Assembly (NCBI RefSeq): GCF_026229185.1
Contig: NZ_JAGGJA010000002.1
Span: forward strand, 186,001 to 250,000
Origin: Fodinibius salsisoli
GTDB taxonomy: Bacteria > Bacteroidota > Rhodothermia > Balneolales > Balneolaceae
DNA: 64,000 bases
Direction of reading: 5' to 3'
How positions within the stretch are numbered: the stretch's first letter is position 1; every line of letters begins with the position of its first letter. The notes beneath the pieces were generated by a model, which saw only the letters and a list, made by a program, of their open reading frames with translations, was not told where the DNA came from and made no database searches. Below are positions 36,659-46,187 of this stretch, one piece after another. Both the position numbers and the translations under genes were made by a program.

Positions 36659-37374
36659 ACCATCTGGTGCGATTCTGGCTGCAGTACCATTTCATTGAGC
36701 ACCGAGTCTTCCGGCTGATTGGCAGCATAATAAACCGCTTTGCCAACTTCTTCGGGAGTCAGCATTTTATCTTTACGAACACGCATATCAACCTTGGGGC
36801 TGTCCCACATAGGGGTATCTACACCGCCAAGGTGCATAAGCGTAAATTTGACACCGCTGCGTTGGTGCTCTTTTATGAGTGATTTGGTAAAGCCGGTTAC
36901 CGCAAATTTGGAAGCCGAATATACCGACGAATTTTTCATCGGATATTTTCCCACGCTGCCGGGAAACATAACCACACGACCTTTTTTCTCCGTAGCCATA
37001 TAGCGGACAACCGTCTGTGTCACCAAAAAAGTCCCAAAAATATTAGTCTCAAACATCTCTTTGGCATCATCCGGTTTTATATCCAACAAAGGCTGGATGA
37101 CCGCTGTGCCAAAGGCATTGACCAGCACATCAATAGGCCCCAGATCTTGGGTTATTTCCCGAACCATATTCGAAACCGAGGACAAATCGGTCACCTCCAC
37201 GCCAATGACATAGGCCTCTTTTCCAGATTCATTAATTTCCTTGGCAATACTTTCAGCCCTCTCTTGATCACGAGCAGCGAGGACCACAGTGGCCCCACCT
37301 TTTGCAAAGGTACGTGCACACGCTTCTCCAATACCACCCGAACCGCCGACGATAAGAACAATTTTATCTTTCAT
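36655..37374 (-). CDS. Short-chain dehydrogenase/reductase (SDR)
   Basis: A 239-aa classical SDR with cofactor motif GGSGGIG (residues 10-16), the catalytic Ser140, and Tyr152 and Lys156 in VYSASKFAV; the basic residue after the second strand (AARDQER) suggests NADP(H). Substrate unknown. It could reduce or oxidise a semialdehyde-related intermediate of the neighbouring aminotransferases, but nothing in the sequence shows this. The gene overlaps the AhpD-like gene by 4 bases at the 3' ends. Confidence 0.88.
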   Translation of the reverse strand: MKDKIVLIVGGSGGIGEACARTFAKGGATVVLAARDQERAESIAKEINESGKEAYVIGVEVTDLSSVSNMVREITQDLGPIDVLVNAFGTAVIQPLLDIKPDDAKEMFETNIFGTFLVTQTVVRYMATEKKGRVVMFPGSVGKYPMKNSSVYSASKFAVTGFTKSLIKEHQRSGVKFTLMHLGGVDTPMWDSPKVDMRVRKDKMLTPEEVGKAVYYAANQPEDSVLNEMVLQPESHQMV

Positions 37375-37475
37375 GATAACTATAGTTGACCACTCATTTA
37401 CACAGATTATTTCTCTTTAATAATATATTGAAACCACTTTCAGGGGTTAAACCATAACCTTTAGAGCCAACCACC

Positions 37476-37543
37476 CTTTTCCCCTCCTTCATAAGGAGGG
37501 GAAAAGCTATGATCTCACTGTTTCTCCCCTTATGAAGGGGAGA
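37476..37543. repeat. Tandem hairpin element, REP-like
   Basis: CTTTTCCCCTCCTT-CAT-AAGGAGGGGAAAAG (37476-37506) is a perfect 14-bp stem. A second hairpin TCTCCCCTT-ATG-AAGGGGAGA (37523-37543) follows 16 bases on. The two stems share the CCCCT(CC)TT/AAGG(AG)GGG theme and the loops are reverse-complementary (CAT/ATG). The pair lies in the gap between SDR and purL and resembles dispersed REP/BIME-type intergenic elements of FCB genomes. It may also end the purL transcript. Confidence 0.65.
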
Positions 37544-37593
37544 TCAAGAGAGGTTGAATAATCATAATGGGCATATTTCAATTCCTAAACACG

Positions 37594-39837
37594 CTACTTC
37601 TGTTGCATCGCCTGCTCAATTACACCTTCGTACAGTTCCGTAACCTCGTCCACAGGTATTTCTAATACCCCTTCAATATTAAGCACCGGATCAGTTCCAA
37701 CGGTACCCAATGCAGTGAAAGGAATATCATGATTGGAGAAGTGATCTTCTAATGTTGCCTTACCATCAGCTGGACAGCTAACAACCACGCCCGATTGTGC
37801 TTCACTGTAGAGCACTTCATGTTTATTGTCGCCCAGGGCATCCACAGACACCGTTGCTCCTTTCCGGGCAAAAAGCGCCATTTCAGCAAGCGTAATCGCC
37901 AGCCCACCATCTGAAATATCATGCACAGCATTTACCTTCTTGGCTTGAATGGCTTCCAGGAGCGCTTCCTGCAAGCTTCCCTCAAACTCGAGATCTATTT
38001 CCGGGGCATCGCCCGTTGTCAGGTCATGCAAAGTATGCAGATATTCACTACCCCCCAGACCATTCCGCTCGGCACCAATGTAGTAAATAAGGTCCGACTC
38101 TTGCTTGAATTCCGGTGTCATTCGATCATTTTCCAAGTCTTCGATCAGACCCAGCATGCCAATAACCGGTGTGGGGAACACAGCCATCTTGGGATTTTCA
38201 TTATAGAAGCTGACGTTTCCTCCTGTTACCGGCGTATTGAAGGTACGGCACGCTTCGCTCATGCCGGCCAGGGCCTCTTTGAATGTCCAGTACACTTCCG
38301 GTTTATATGGATTACCAAAATTCAGGCAATTCGTTATGGCCATCGGCTTAGCGCCACTGCAGACCACATTTCTTGCCGCCTCAGCAACAGCAATTTGTCC
38401 GCCGCGCCGTGGGTTCAAATACACATATCGGCCGTTACAATCCGTTTTAACAGCCAACCCTTTATTGGTTCCTTTAATCCGAACAACTCCAGAATCGGAT
38501 GCTCCCGGACCGTTCACCGTATTCGTTCGCACCATGGTATCATACTGTTCAAAAACCCAGCGCTTAGAGGCCACATTGGGTGATTGCAATAATGTCTCGA
38601 GGATTTCTTTGTGATCAGAAGGATGATCCAGGCTATCTATATCGAAAGACTGCGTTTCTTCCAGGTATTCCGGCTTCTTCGTCTCACGCTCATAACGCGG
38701 AGCTCCTCCGCCCAGTACCAGGCTGTCGGCCGGGATATCCGCTTTCACTTCACCATCTTTATGATAGGTTACATTTTCATCATCGGTTACTTCTCCAATA
38801 ACGACGGCATTAAGATCCCATTTTTCATAAATATCAATAATTTCTTGCTCACGTCCCTTCTCAGCAACGACTAACATCCGCTCTTGACTCTCGGAGAGCA
38901 GCAGCTCGTAGGCCGTCATGCCTTTTTCACGTGCGGGCACCTTATCCAAGTCGATATTCATACCGCTTTTACCTTTAGCACTCATCTCGGAAGAGGAACA
39001 ACTAATACCCGCCGCTCCCATATCCTGGATGCCGACGAGACCGCCATTTTTGATCACTTCCAGCGTGGCTTCCAGCAGCAGCTTCTCTGAGAAAGGGTCC
39101 CCCACCTGCACACTCGGGCGTTTTTCTTCACTTTCTTCGCTAATTTCTTCGGAAGCAAATGTCGCCCCGTGGATGCCGTCCCGTCCGGTTTCAGAACCCA
39201 CAATAATGACGGGGTTACCCGCACCTTTGGCAATGGCCGATGCGGTACGATCGGCTTTCACAATGCCTACACTCATGGCGTTAACAAGCGGATTCCCTTC
39301 ATATTTTTCATCGAAATAAATTTCGCCCCCTACTGTTGGCACGCCAAAGGAATTACCGTAATCGGAAATACCCCGAACAACACCATCCAGCAGAAATCGG
39401 ACGCGGGGGGTATCCAGATCACCAAAACGAAGCGAATTGAGGCTTGCAACGGGACGCGCCCCCATCGTAAAAATATCGCGATGGATACCGCCGACTCCTG
39501 TCGCTGCGCCCTCATAAGGCTCAATAGCCGATGGATGGTTATGGCTCTCCACCTTAAACACACAGCCCAGTCCATCTCCAATATCCACCAGTCCGGCATT
39601 TTCTTCTCCGGCCCCTACCAACATTTGCGGACCTTCATTGGGCAGTTTTTTTATTTCAAGAATGGAGTTTTTATATGAGCAGTGTTCACTCCACATCACA
39701 GAGTACACCCCTAATTCGGTAAATGTGGGTGTCCGCCCCAAATACTCCTTAATCATCTCGAACTCTTCCTCGGTAAGTCCGTGATCTTTTGCTAATTCCA
39801 GTGTTACTTCGGGTTCTGTTATGGCGGTATTCGACAT
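37594..39837 (-). CDS. purL: Phosphoribosylformylglycinamidine synthase subunit PurL
   Basis: A 747-aa protein, the length of the small, three-subunit-type PurL that works with PurQ and PurS. It catalyses the ATP-dependent fourth step of purine synthesis. Visible are [13 protein letters not shown] with the catalytic His, [33 protein letters not shown]-like and [16 protein letters not shown] segments, and a second half with [12 protein letters not shown] and DISDGGLA. There is no glutaminase domain. No purQ or purS is in the window. Confidence 0.95.
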   Translation of the reverse strand: MSNTAITEPEVTLELAKDHGLTEEEFEMIKEYLGRTPTFTELGVYSVMWSEHCSYKNSILEIKKLPNEGPQMLVGAGEENAGLVDIGDGLGCVFKVESHNHPSAIEPYEGAATGVGGIHRDIFTMGARPVASLNSLRFGDLDTPRVRFLLDGVVRGISDYGNSFGVPTVGGEIYFDEKYEGNPLVNAMSVGIVKADRTASAIAKGAGNPVIIVGSETGRDGIHGATFASEEISEESEEKRPSVQVGDPFSEKLLLEATLEVIKNGGLVGIQDMGAAGISCSSSEMSAKGKSGMNIDLDKVPAREKGMTAYELLLSESQERMLVVAEKGREQEIIDIYEKWDLNAVVIGEVTDDENVTYHKDGEVKADIPADSLVLGGGAPRYERETKKPEYLEETQSFDIDSLDHPSDHKEILETLLQSPNVASKRWVFEQYDTMVRTNTVNGPGASDSGVVRIKGTNKGLAVKTDCNGRYVYLNPRRGGQIAVAEAARNVVCSGAKPMAITNCLNFGNPYKPEVYWTFKEALAGMSEACRTFNTPVTGGNVSFYNENPKMAVFPTPVIGMLGLIEDLENDRMTPEFKQESDLIYYIGAERNGLGGSEYLHTLHDLTTGDAPEIDLEFEGSLQEALLEAIQAKKVNAVHDISDGGLAITLAEMALFARKGATVSVDALGDNKHEVLYSEAQSGVVVSCPADGKATLEDHFSNHDIPFTALGTVGTDPVLNIEGVLEIPVDEVTELYEGVIEQAMQQK

Positions 39838-39939
39838 ATTAATTTTACTTAGAAAATAAAGTTTATCATTGGTAAAAGCATTACAAGGAGGTATAAGAAC
39901 ATATGGGATATAAGATGCTTCCCTATCCCCTTATTTTCT

Positions 39940-40644
39940 TTATATCCTTATATAATTACTTAAATCATTAAAATCACTAAAAACGAACTGGGCTTTCTTC
40001 TGCTTTGCTGAGTCCCCGTTTTGGGTAAACCAGGCCGTATCCCAGCCAAAATTTGTGGCCCCTTCAATGTCAGATCTATAAGAATCTCCTACGTACAGGA
40101 TATCATTTTTATCCAAACCGGTTTGACGGGTAGCATATTCAAAAACTTTTGGATCTGGTTTCAACGCTCCTACATCCTCCGAAATAACTACATGCTCTGC
40201 CGAACGATACAATCCAAAATCATCCAGTTTTTTGCGCTGTGTTTCAGCAAAGCCATTCGTTAAAATTCCGACCGGATACTTTTGGACAACGCGCTGATAT
40301 AAGGCCTCGGCGCCCTCTATCCACTGCCAGTGGTTCCGGTAGCAAGCAATGTAGTATTGACCAATCCGGGCATAGTCCGAAGAATCCAGATTGAGCTTCT
40401 CTAATGTCTGCTCAAATCGATTTCGCTGCAACTCCTGCCGGCTGATCTCACCGCCACTATATTGCGCCCACTGCATACTATTCACTTGGTGATAGATATC
40501 AATGAGTGCTTCAGTATTCGTCTCTTTAAAAAGCGAAAAATGAGCATGCACATCTAAGAGTGCGGCTCGTTCTGCAGAACGGTGATCCAGAAGCGTATCA
40601 TCCAGATCGAAATAAATAAATTTATAGGCCAAGACCTTTAGCAT
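39940..40644 (-). CDS. HAD-family hydrolase, YjjG-like nucleotidase
   Basis: A 234-aa haloacid-dehalogenase phosphatase. Motif I is FDLDDTLLD (Asp13, Asp15), motif II is ILTNG, the motif III lysine lies in GALKPDPKVF, and motif IV is YVGDSYRSDIEGA. The helical cap sits between motifs I and II. The closest layout is the YjjG type, which dephosphorylates non-canonical pyrimidine nucleotides; the assignment to that activity is by similarity. It follows purL's divergent side by about 100 bases with no sign of an operon. Confidence 0.83.
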   Translation of the reverse strand: MLKVLAYKFIYFDLDDTLLDHRSAERAALLDVHAHFSLFKETNTEALIDIYHQVNSMQWAQYSGGEISRQELQRNRFEQTLEKLNLDSSDYARIGQYYIACYRNHWQWIEGAEALYQRVVQKYPVGILTNGFAETQRKKLDDFGLYRSAEHVVISEDVGALKPDPKVFEYATRQTGLDKNDILYVGDSYRSDIEGATNFGWDTAWFTQNGDSAKQKKAQFVFSDFNDLSNYIRI

Positions 40645-40821
40645 TTAACAATTATGGTAATATTTGGCCCAAAGATAGGAATTAGATTGCTAAGAATTAA
40701 AAATGAAAAAGTAAAAATGATCTGATAGTTTTCAATGGTTGAGAAATGAGACAATGGCTGTATCTATTTTCTCTTCCTTTCGTATATTGAGACCGATAAA
40801 CCCTAAATTAAGAATAAACCT

Positions 40822-41409
40822 ATGAATATTAAGACTCTCATCGGAATTGGCGCAGTTGTTTTGTTGGTAATTTATGGTATCAACATTAATAATGGATTGG
40901 TGGAAAAGCAGGAAACGGTGAATCAATCCTGGGCACAGGTCGAGAATCAGTATCAGCGACGCGCAGATTTGGTTCCTAACTTAGTCAATACGGTAAAAGG
41001 GGCCGCCGACTTTGAGCAGGAGACGCTGACGGATGTCATTGAAGCCCGCAGTAAAGCTTCTTCGATCCAGTTGAATGCTGATGATCTCAACAATCCCCAA
41101 AGAATTCAACAGTTTCAACAGGCCCAGCAGCAGCTCTCAGGGGCGCTTTCCCGCCTGATGGTTACCGTGGAACGCTATCCAGAGCTTAAGGCCAACCAAA
41201 ATTTCCGTGATTTGCAAACGCAACTGGAAGGCACCGAAAATCGGATCGCCACGGAACGTCAACGATTCAACGAGGCAGTGCAAACGTATAATACCGATAT
41301 TCAAAAATTTCCAACGAACGTCTTTGCGGGTATCCTTGGTTTTGATGACAAGGCTTACTTTGAAGCGGATGAGGGCGCCAGCGAAGCTCCGGAAGTTGAT
41401 TTTAATTAG
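40822..41409 (+). CDS. lemA: LemA family protein
   Basis: A 195-aa membrane-anchored coiled-coil protein. An N-terminal transmembrane segment (about 4-22) is followed by the LemA signature [22 protein letters not shown] and an alpha-helical hairpin; it ends [19 protein letters not shown]. The function of LemA is not settled. It heads a four-gene operon with two TPM-domain proteins, a pairing seen in many bacteria. Spacings are 23, 25 and 36 bases. Confidence 0.92.
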   Translation: MNIKTLIGIGAVVLLVIYGININNGLVEKQETVNQSWAQVENQYQRRADLVPNLVNTVKGAADFEQETLTDVIEARSKASSIQLNADDLNNPQRIQQFQQAQQQLSGALSRLMVTVERYPELKANQNFRDLQTQLEGTENRIATERQRFNEAVQTYNTDIQKFPTNVFAGILGFDDKAYFEADEGASEAPEVDFN

Positions 41410-41432
41410 TTTTCATTTAGCCTATTGTAGAT

Positions 41433-41867
41433 ATGCCATCAAAAGATCTCCTTACGAAAAAGCAAGAGCAGCAAGTCATTGAAGCTATACAGGAAGCGGA
41501 AAAACGAACATCCGGCGAAATACGAATCCATATTGAACAAAGCTCTGATCAGGAGCCGCTGCAACGAGCTGCTTATATTTTTCATGAGCTTGGGATGGAT
41601 CAAACAACGCTGCAGAACGGGGTTCTCATCTATATTGCGGATGAGGATCACCAGGCAGCGATTTATGCCGGCAAAGGGATCCATGAACAGGTCGAAGATG
41701 ACTACTGGAGTACGATCCTGGATCAGCTGATTGCCCATTTCAAGAAACAAGAGTTTGAACAGGGCATTGAAGAAACAGTCCGCCGAGTAGGCCAAAAACT
41801 TGCTGACCTTTTTCCTCCTGATGGCAGAGCTACCAACGAACTCTCGGATGAAATCAGTTACACCTAA
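41433..41867 (+). CDS. TPM domain protein (short)
   Basis: A 144-aa protein consisting of one TPM domain (named after TLP18.3, Psb32 and MOLO-1). Visible are EAEKRTSGEIRIHIE, NGVLIYIADEDHQAAIYAGKGI and the C-terminal helix. It has no signal peptide or membrane segment, unlike its partner at 42721-43506. It is part of the lemA operon. Some TPM domains have weak acid-phosphatase activity; the role here is unknown. Confidence 0.85.
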   Translation: MPSKDLLTKKQEQQVIEAIQEAEKRTSGEIRIHIEQSSDQEPLQRAAYIFHELGMDQTTLQNGVLIYIADEDHQAAIYAGKGIHEQVEDDYWSTILDQLIAHFKKQEFEQGIEETVRRVGQKLADLFPPDGRATNELSDEISYT

Positions 41868-41892
41868 TTTTTGATTAATAACCTGAGTCTAT

Positions 41893-42684
41893 ATGCTTAA
41901 AAAGAATTTTATTTCCCTGTTCCTCTCCCTGATCTTGGTTGCCATATCTCAACCAGCGCATAGCCAAAGCCAGCCTGCTGAGCGTCAATTTTTCCAGATT
42001 AAAGTCTATCATTTTGACAACATCAGCCAGCAAGAACGCACTGACCAGTTTCTAAATACTGCTTATCTTCCGGCCCTGCACCGTGCCGGGATAAAGCAGG
42101 TAGGCGTTTTTAAACCCGTGGAGCAAGACACTGCGGCTCTCCGCACCTATGTGCTCATCCCCTTCTCTTCCCTGGATAAATTTGAGGCCCTTGCGGCAAC
42201 CCTACAAAATGATTCACAATTCTCGAGTGATGGTCAGGAATATTTGGAAGCGACATATGATCATCCGCCCTATAACCGCATCAAGTCTATTTTACTAAAA
42301 TCGTTTAAGGATGCGCCTACTTTGATGGAATCAACCCTTCCAGCTCCTAAAACAAAACGAATATATGAGTTGCGAAGCTACGAAAGCCCGACCGAAGCAC
42401 TGAATATCAACAAGGTAGATATGTTTAATGCCGGCGGCGAAATCGATATCTTTAACCGATTGGATTTTAACTCCATTTTCTATGGCAATGTCTTGGTTGG
42501 TGATGCGATGCCCAACCTGATGTATATGACATCTTTTAAAGATATGGCAAGTCGTGACAAACACTGGGATCAATTTGGTTCGGATGCTCAGTGGGAGCAA
42601 CTCTCTTCGATGGAGAAGTACCAAAATAATGTGTCGCATGCCGACATCCATCTGCTGCACGCCACCTCCTACTCCGATATATAA
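41893..42684 (+). CDS. Secreted NIPSNAP family protein
   Basis: A 263-aa protein with a signal peptide (cleavage likely after HSQS, near residue 26) and two NIPSNAP-type ferredoxin-like repeats. The second is clear from IYELRSYESPTEALNINKVDMF and the closing HADIHLLHATSYSDI. NIPSNAP proteins are poorly understood; bacterial ones are often secreted. It sits inside a lemA-TPM operon, an unusual place for it. Confidence 0.82.
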   Translation: MLKKNFISLFLSLILVAISQPAHSQSQPAERQFFQIKVYHFDNISQQERTDQFLNTAYLPALHRAGIKQVGVFKPVEQDTAALRTYVLIPFSSLDKFEALAATLQNDSQFSSDGQEYLEATYDHPPYNRIKSILLKSFKDAPTLMESTLPAPKTKRIYELRSYESPTEALNINKVDMFNAGGEIDIFNRLDFNSIFYGNVLVGDAMPNLMYMTSFKDMASRDKHWDQFGSDAQWEQLSSMEKYQNNVSHADIHLLHATSYSDI

Positions 42685-42720
42685 TTCTTAAGTTCTCTTT
42701 AGTAATACCCTTTCATATTT

Positions 42721-43506
42721 ATGAAATATCCTAAACGCTCACTATTAACCTTACTGCTGTTTCTTGGAATTACTGCTTTTGCCTTTGGCCAAAACCTTCC
42801 CTCCCAGCCAACGGGTCATGTCAATGATTTCGCCAACATGCTTAACAGCAGTGAGCAGCAGCAGCTTGAGACCAAGCTTCGCAATTACCGGGATACCACA
42901 ACCACCGTTATTGCAGTAGCAACGCTCAAGAGTCTAAACGGTATTTCGATTGAGGAAACGGCGACCACCCTCTTTAACGAATGGAATTTATGGGAAGGCG
43001 ATAAAGATAATGGGGTACTGATTCTTATTGCTCAACAGGAACGAAAAATGCGGATTGAAGTTGGGTATGGGCTTGAGGGGGCCATCCCTGACGTGATGGC
43101 CGGCCGTATTATCCGCGAGATTCTTTCTCCCAGCTTCAAACAAAGTGCGTATTACTCAGGACTTGATCGGGCTACTTCTGCTCTTATACAACTTGCCAGC
43201 GGCGAATATACCGGGCAACTGGCCAAAGAAAACTCCTCTACCCTGGATGGAGATACGATTTCATTTATCATCAACCTGCTTTTTATCATTTTCGTGATCT
43301 ACTTCTCCTCGCGTCGTAAAGGCGGTAAAGGAGGTGGCAAGGGAGGCAAACGCCGCACCCTGGGGCCCGGTGGATTTATCTTTCTCGGAGGCGGTGGTTT
43401 TGGTTCCGGCGGCGGATTTGGAGGGGGCTCCGGCGGCGGATTCGGCGGCTTCAGCGGAGGCGGTGGATTTGGCTCCGGTGGCGGTGGTGCCAGCGGAGGC
43501 TGGTGA
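42721..43506 (+). CDS. TPM domain membrane protein with Gly-rich tail (YgcG-like)
   Basis: A 261-aa protein: signal peptide (ending AFGQ), periplasmic TPM domain (NDFANMLNSSEQQQLE through the conserved RKMRIEVGYGLEGAIPD), a transmembrane helix (TISFIINLLFIIFVIYF) and a very Gly/Ser-rich tail from about residue 200 that ends GASGGW. This is the YgcG/BatZ-like arrangement that usually goes with LemA. It is the last gene of the operon, followed by an 18-bp inverted repeat. Confidence 0.88.
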   Translation: MKYPKRSLLTLLLFLGITAFAFGQNLPSQPTGHVNDFANMLNSSEQQQLETKLRNYRDTTTTVIAVATLKSLNGISIEETATTLFNEWNLWEGDKDNGVLILIAQQERKMRIEVGYGLEGAIPDVMAGRIIREILSPSFKQSAYYSGLDRATSALIQLASGEYTGQLAKENSSTLDGDTISFIINLLFIIFVIYFSSRRKGGKGGGKGGKRRTLGPGGFIFLGGGGFGSGGGFGGGSGGGFGGFSGGGGFGSGGGGASGGW

Positions 43507-43518
43507 TTTTGGGTTATA

Positions 43519-43589
43519 GTTAATGGTTATTAGTCGTTAAGAAGGGCAAGACTGCCCAATATTTGCCCAATTTCTTAACGACTAATAAC
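43519..43589. repeat. 18-bp perfect inverted repeat between convergent genes (copy 2)
   Basis: GTTATTAGTCGTTAAGAA (43526-43543) and its perfect complement (43572-43589) flank a 28-base loop that contains a small GGGC/GCCC stem. The 16-mer at 43519-43534 is identical to 962-977. It lies between the TPM and DUF4998 genes and probably forms a bidirectional 3'-end hairpin. Confidence 0.75.
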
Positions 43590-43615
43590 TAACAACCAAT
43601 AAATGCGGTAATCTA

Positions 43616-44872
43616 TTATTGGAGTTCTATGATTCTCAATGCAACTTCAGAAATACGTACATTTTGCCGGGTTCCTTCCATTGTGCCAACAATACCAATT
43701 GCTATATCTGATTCTTGGTTTAAAGTAAATTCGATCTCAGTACTTGGCATTTCCAAAAATTTGTGATTTAGAGCATTACTTTCGAGGTCAGCAATATTTG
43801 GCAGCGTATTACCTTTAGCTGCTGCTAAATACACTTCAGCCTGGGGACTCGTTCCCAAACCAAGTGCTTTTCCAGGATCATTATCATTAAAAAAGGCACT
43901 AAAGGTATATGTCCCTGCGGGCAGCGTTATTTCCTGGTAAACCTTTCCATCAGTAATTGTCATCTCACTGCTACTCCAACGCTCAAAGCCAAGGTGTCCC
44001 GGGCCATTGTAATTATCAAATCCTCCAACCAAGCTGCCATCTTGCGCCGTTCGAGTTTTTACTGCTGTATTCGCCTCCCAATCTTTTATATTACCCCATC
44101 GTGAGCCATCCCATTTTCCATGCTCAAAATCAGGGCCGGAATTTGCTAACTGGACCTGTTCTGCTTTAGTGGTCACATCGTTGGTAGAAAAGGTATCAAT
44201 GGCCAGAGAATCAGGAACATAATACGTACTATGATTAAATCCATTGCCTAAGGCATAATTTTTTAACACAGTAGAATCTTGTTCTCTGGGCACTATTATA
44301 GCATGCTCCATTCCTGAATCGTCCATATAATTAAGCTGAGTATCAAATAAATCAGAGCTGCTTGGTGGCCCCCAAACCACAGTAAGTTTATTCTTCATTA
44401 CATTAAATGAAGAACTTGAGACAAGCCGTGGAAGTAGTGTTTGTTGGTAGGCATCACCATAAACTTGTCCTGTAACTTCTGTACTAACGGAGGCATTGCC
44501 ATCATTATCAAAATTTATAAACTGAAAGGTATATACCCCTTCAGCTATATTATTAATCTCTACACTCAACGTATCTGAAATACTGGTCGCTTTAGCAGCT
44601 TCAACATCTACGATAACAGAGTCCGTTTTATTTCTCCAATATATTTTGGTAGTGGCTATCGCAGGATCCGATACTATCCAGTTTAACTTTACTCTATTTT
44701 TACCTGGTGCAAACATAACTGAATCAGATTTAGCAGGATATATTATTTCTCCTCCCTCTATAAAATCCTGATAGGGATCATTCATTGAGGTACAGGATAC
44801 GGAGCAAATAATAAGAGCCATCGCTGCTATGTAACCACCCATTTTTTGAAATTTATTGTAGAAACGTTTCAT
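43616..44872 (-). CDS. Surface lipoprotein, DUF4998-DUF5013 type
   Basis: A 418-aa lipoprotein with a signal peptide and lipobox VSCT. The N-terminal part (DPYQDFIEGGEIIYPAKSD, then GKNRVKLNW and repeated fibronectin-like strands) is a DUF4998-type module; the C-terminal 150 residues form a DUF5013-like jelly-roll/carbohydrate-binding module. Such proteins are SusE/F-like surface binders of SusCD operons. It is the last gene of the sigma-regulated operon, 63 bases after its upstream neighbour. The ligand is unknown. Confidence 0.78.
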   Translation of the reverse strand: MKRFYNKFQKMGGYIAAMALIICSVSCTSMNDPYQDFIEGGEIIYPAKSDSVMFAPGKNRVKLNWIVSDPAIATTKIYWRNKTDSVIVDVEAAKATSISDTLSVEINNIAEGVYTFQFINFDNDGNASVSTEVTGQVYGDAYQQTLLPRLVSSSSFNVMKNKLTVVWGPPSSSDLFDTQLNYMDDSGMEHAIIVPREQDSTVLKNYALGNGFNHSTYYVPDSLAIDTFSTNDVTTKAEQVQLANSGPDFEHGKWDGSRWGNIKDWEANTAVKTRTAQDGSLVGGFDNYNGPGHLGFERWSSSEMTITDGKVYQEITLPAGTYTFSAFFNDNDPGKALGLGTSPQAEVYLAAAKGNTLPNIADLESNALNHKFLEMPSTEIEFTLNQESDIAIGIVGTMEGTRQNVRISEVALRIIELQ

Positions 44873-44935
44873 AATTGTACAGTCTTTAAATTCATTTTAC
44901 TTGTCTATACCCAGCTGATTTGTCATCCCTGAACT

Positions 44936-46150
44936 TTATTCATAGGTCTCCTGAATCTGCCCCCAGAAGGTAAGCTCTGCGATTCCAAATCCGCCCCCGT
45001 TTTTAGCTTCATCCCATGTATTTACCATTTTAAACCGAATGTATCGAACCGCCGGAGCTTCAGCGGCATTAGGAAAGTTCATATCGCGCCCCAAAACTTC
45101 TGCATACTCTATATCTCCCTGGGTGACCTCACCGGGAGGTGACTCCGACGGTTTTTGAGCCTCAAATGTCCCCAGCTTCGTCCAACTCAGGAAACTGCCA
45201 TCTTCACCCGGATCATTGGTACCCCATATTTCAAACTTCTTGGGTTCTCCTGGTCCATAGGAACCTCCCGCACGGGCATGGAATTTTAGTCTGTTCAATT
45301 TTGCTTTCACTCCTAAATCAAAGGTGAACCAAATAGGATAACTATCGGGCGATGGGAAAAAGACCGGATCTGCTATGTTTGTTGTTTCATCCCAAATATC
45401 TGTCATACCGGTACCACAGCAGTGCTGGTCGTTATAATCAGTCGATAGATCAAGCGATGTAAAACCAGACTTGGGTATCAATTCTTCAAATAAAGGGGTG
45501 AGTTCAGTAAAAAGTGTATCCGAATAGTTGTTAAATCCATCATTCAAATAAACACCGAAGCGTATACTTTCAGAGGGAAATCCACGTACAGAAAACTGTC
45601 CATTTTTACTTTTCGAGTAGAATTTTTCTACCTCCGTTATTTCACCGAGGGAATCTTCAGCAAGAATAGAAAATGTTATATTTCCACTATACTCATTTTC
45701 AAAGGAAATAGACGCCCCGCCGAAGGCTTCGCTAAAAGCGAGTGTTTTAAAAGTACTGGACAAGGGGGAAATCAGGGGTTTTATATCAACACTTACTGGC
45801 TCAGATTCTTTTTCTGCACGGTTAACAGCATATAGATTAATAGTATAGGCTGCGGTATCAGCAAAACCCTTAATTGTTAGTTGATCGGTATATAAGGAAG
45901 ATTTTTTTTCTATGGTTCTGTCCTCCCCCAGTTTAGCCACCGCTTTTACATATAAAACCTCTTGGTTTTGGGGTATATCATAGCTAATTCTGGCTCCCCC
46001 ATGTAAATTTTCGACTTGCACATTCGTCACCTTATCCGGCGTAGCTGTATCAGCATCTTTATTCGGACCATGGATACTGCTTTCACTGCAACCTGACAAT
46101 ATAAAAAATGCTGAAACTATGAGATTTATTGATAATATTCGCAATTTCAT
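44936..46150 (-). CDS. Surface lipoprotein, DUF4959-DUF5126-DUF5000 type
   Basis: A 404-aa lipoprotein (lipobox LSGC, acyl Cys about residue 21). It starts with a DUF4959-type Ig-like module (DKVTNVQVENLHGGARISYDIP), then a second Ig-like module (LAFSEAFGGASISFEN, DUF5126-like), then a DUF5000-type discoidin/galactose-binding domain (DIWDETTNIADPVF, PIWFTFDLGVKAKLNRLKFHARAG). It is expected to bind glycan at the cell surface next to SusCD. It lies 37 bases after susD2, in the same operon. Confidence 0.83.
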   Translation of the reverse strand: MKLRILSINLIVSAFFILSGCSESSIHGPNKDADTATPDKVTNVQVENLHGGARISYDIPQNQEVLYVKAVAKLGEDRTIEKKSSLYTDQLTIKGFADTAAYTINLYAVNRAEKESEPVSVDIKPLISPLSSTFKTLAFSEAFGGASISFENEYSGNITFSILAEDSLGEITEVEKFYSKSKNGQFSVRGFPSESIRFGVYLNDGFNNYSDTLFTELTPLFEELIPKSGFTSLDLSTDYNDQHCCGTGMTDIWDETTNIADPVFFPSPDSYPIWFTFDLGVKAKLNRLKFHARAGGSYGPGEPKKFEIWGTNDPGEDGSFLSWTKLGTFEAQKPSESPPGEVTQGDIEYAEVLGRDMNFPNAAEAPAVRYIRFKMVNTWDEAKNGGGFGIAELTFWGQIQETYE

Positions 46151-46187
46151 AATACTATAATATTTGACTTAAGAATAAATATCCGCT

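Noticed and set aside
43334-43519. An Ala-rich 61-codon frame within the TPM gene
   Set aside because: It is the shadow of the Gly-rich tail in another frame.
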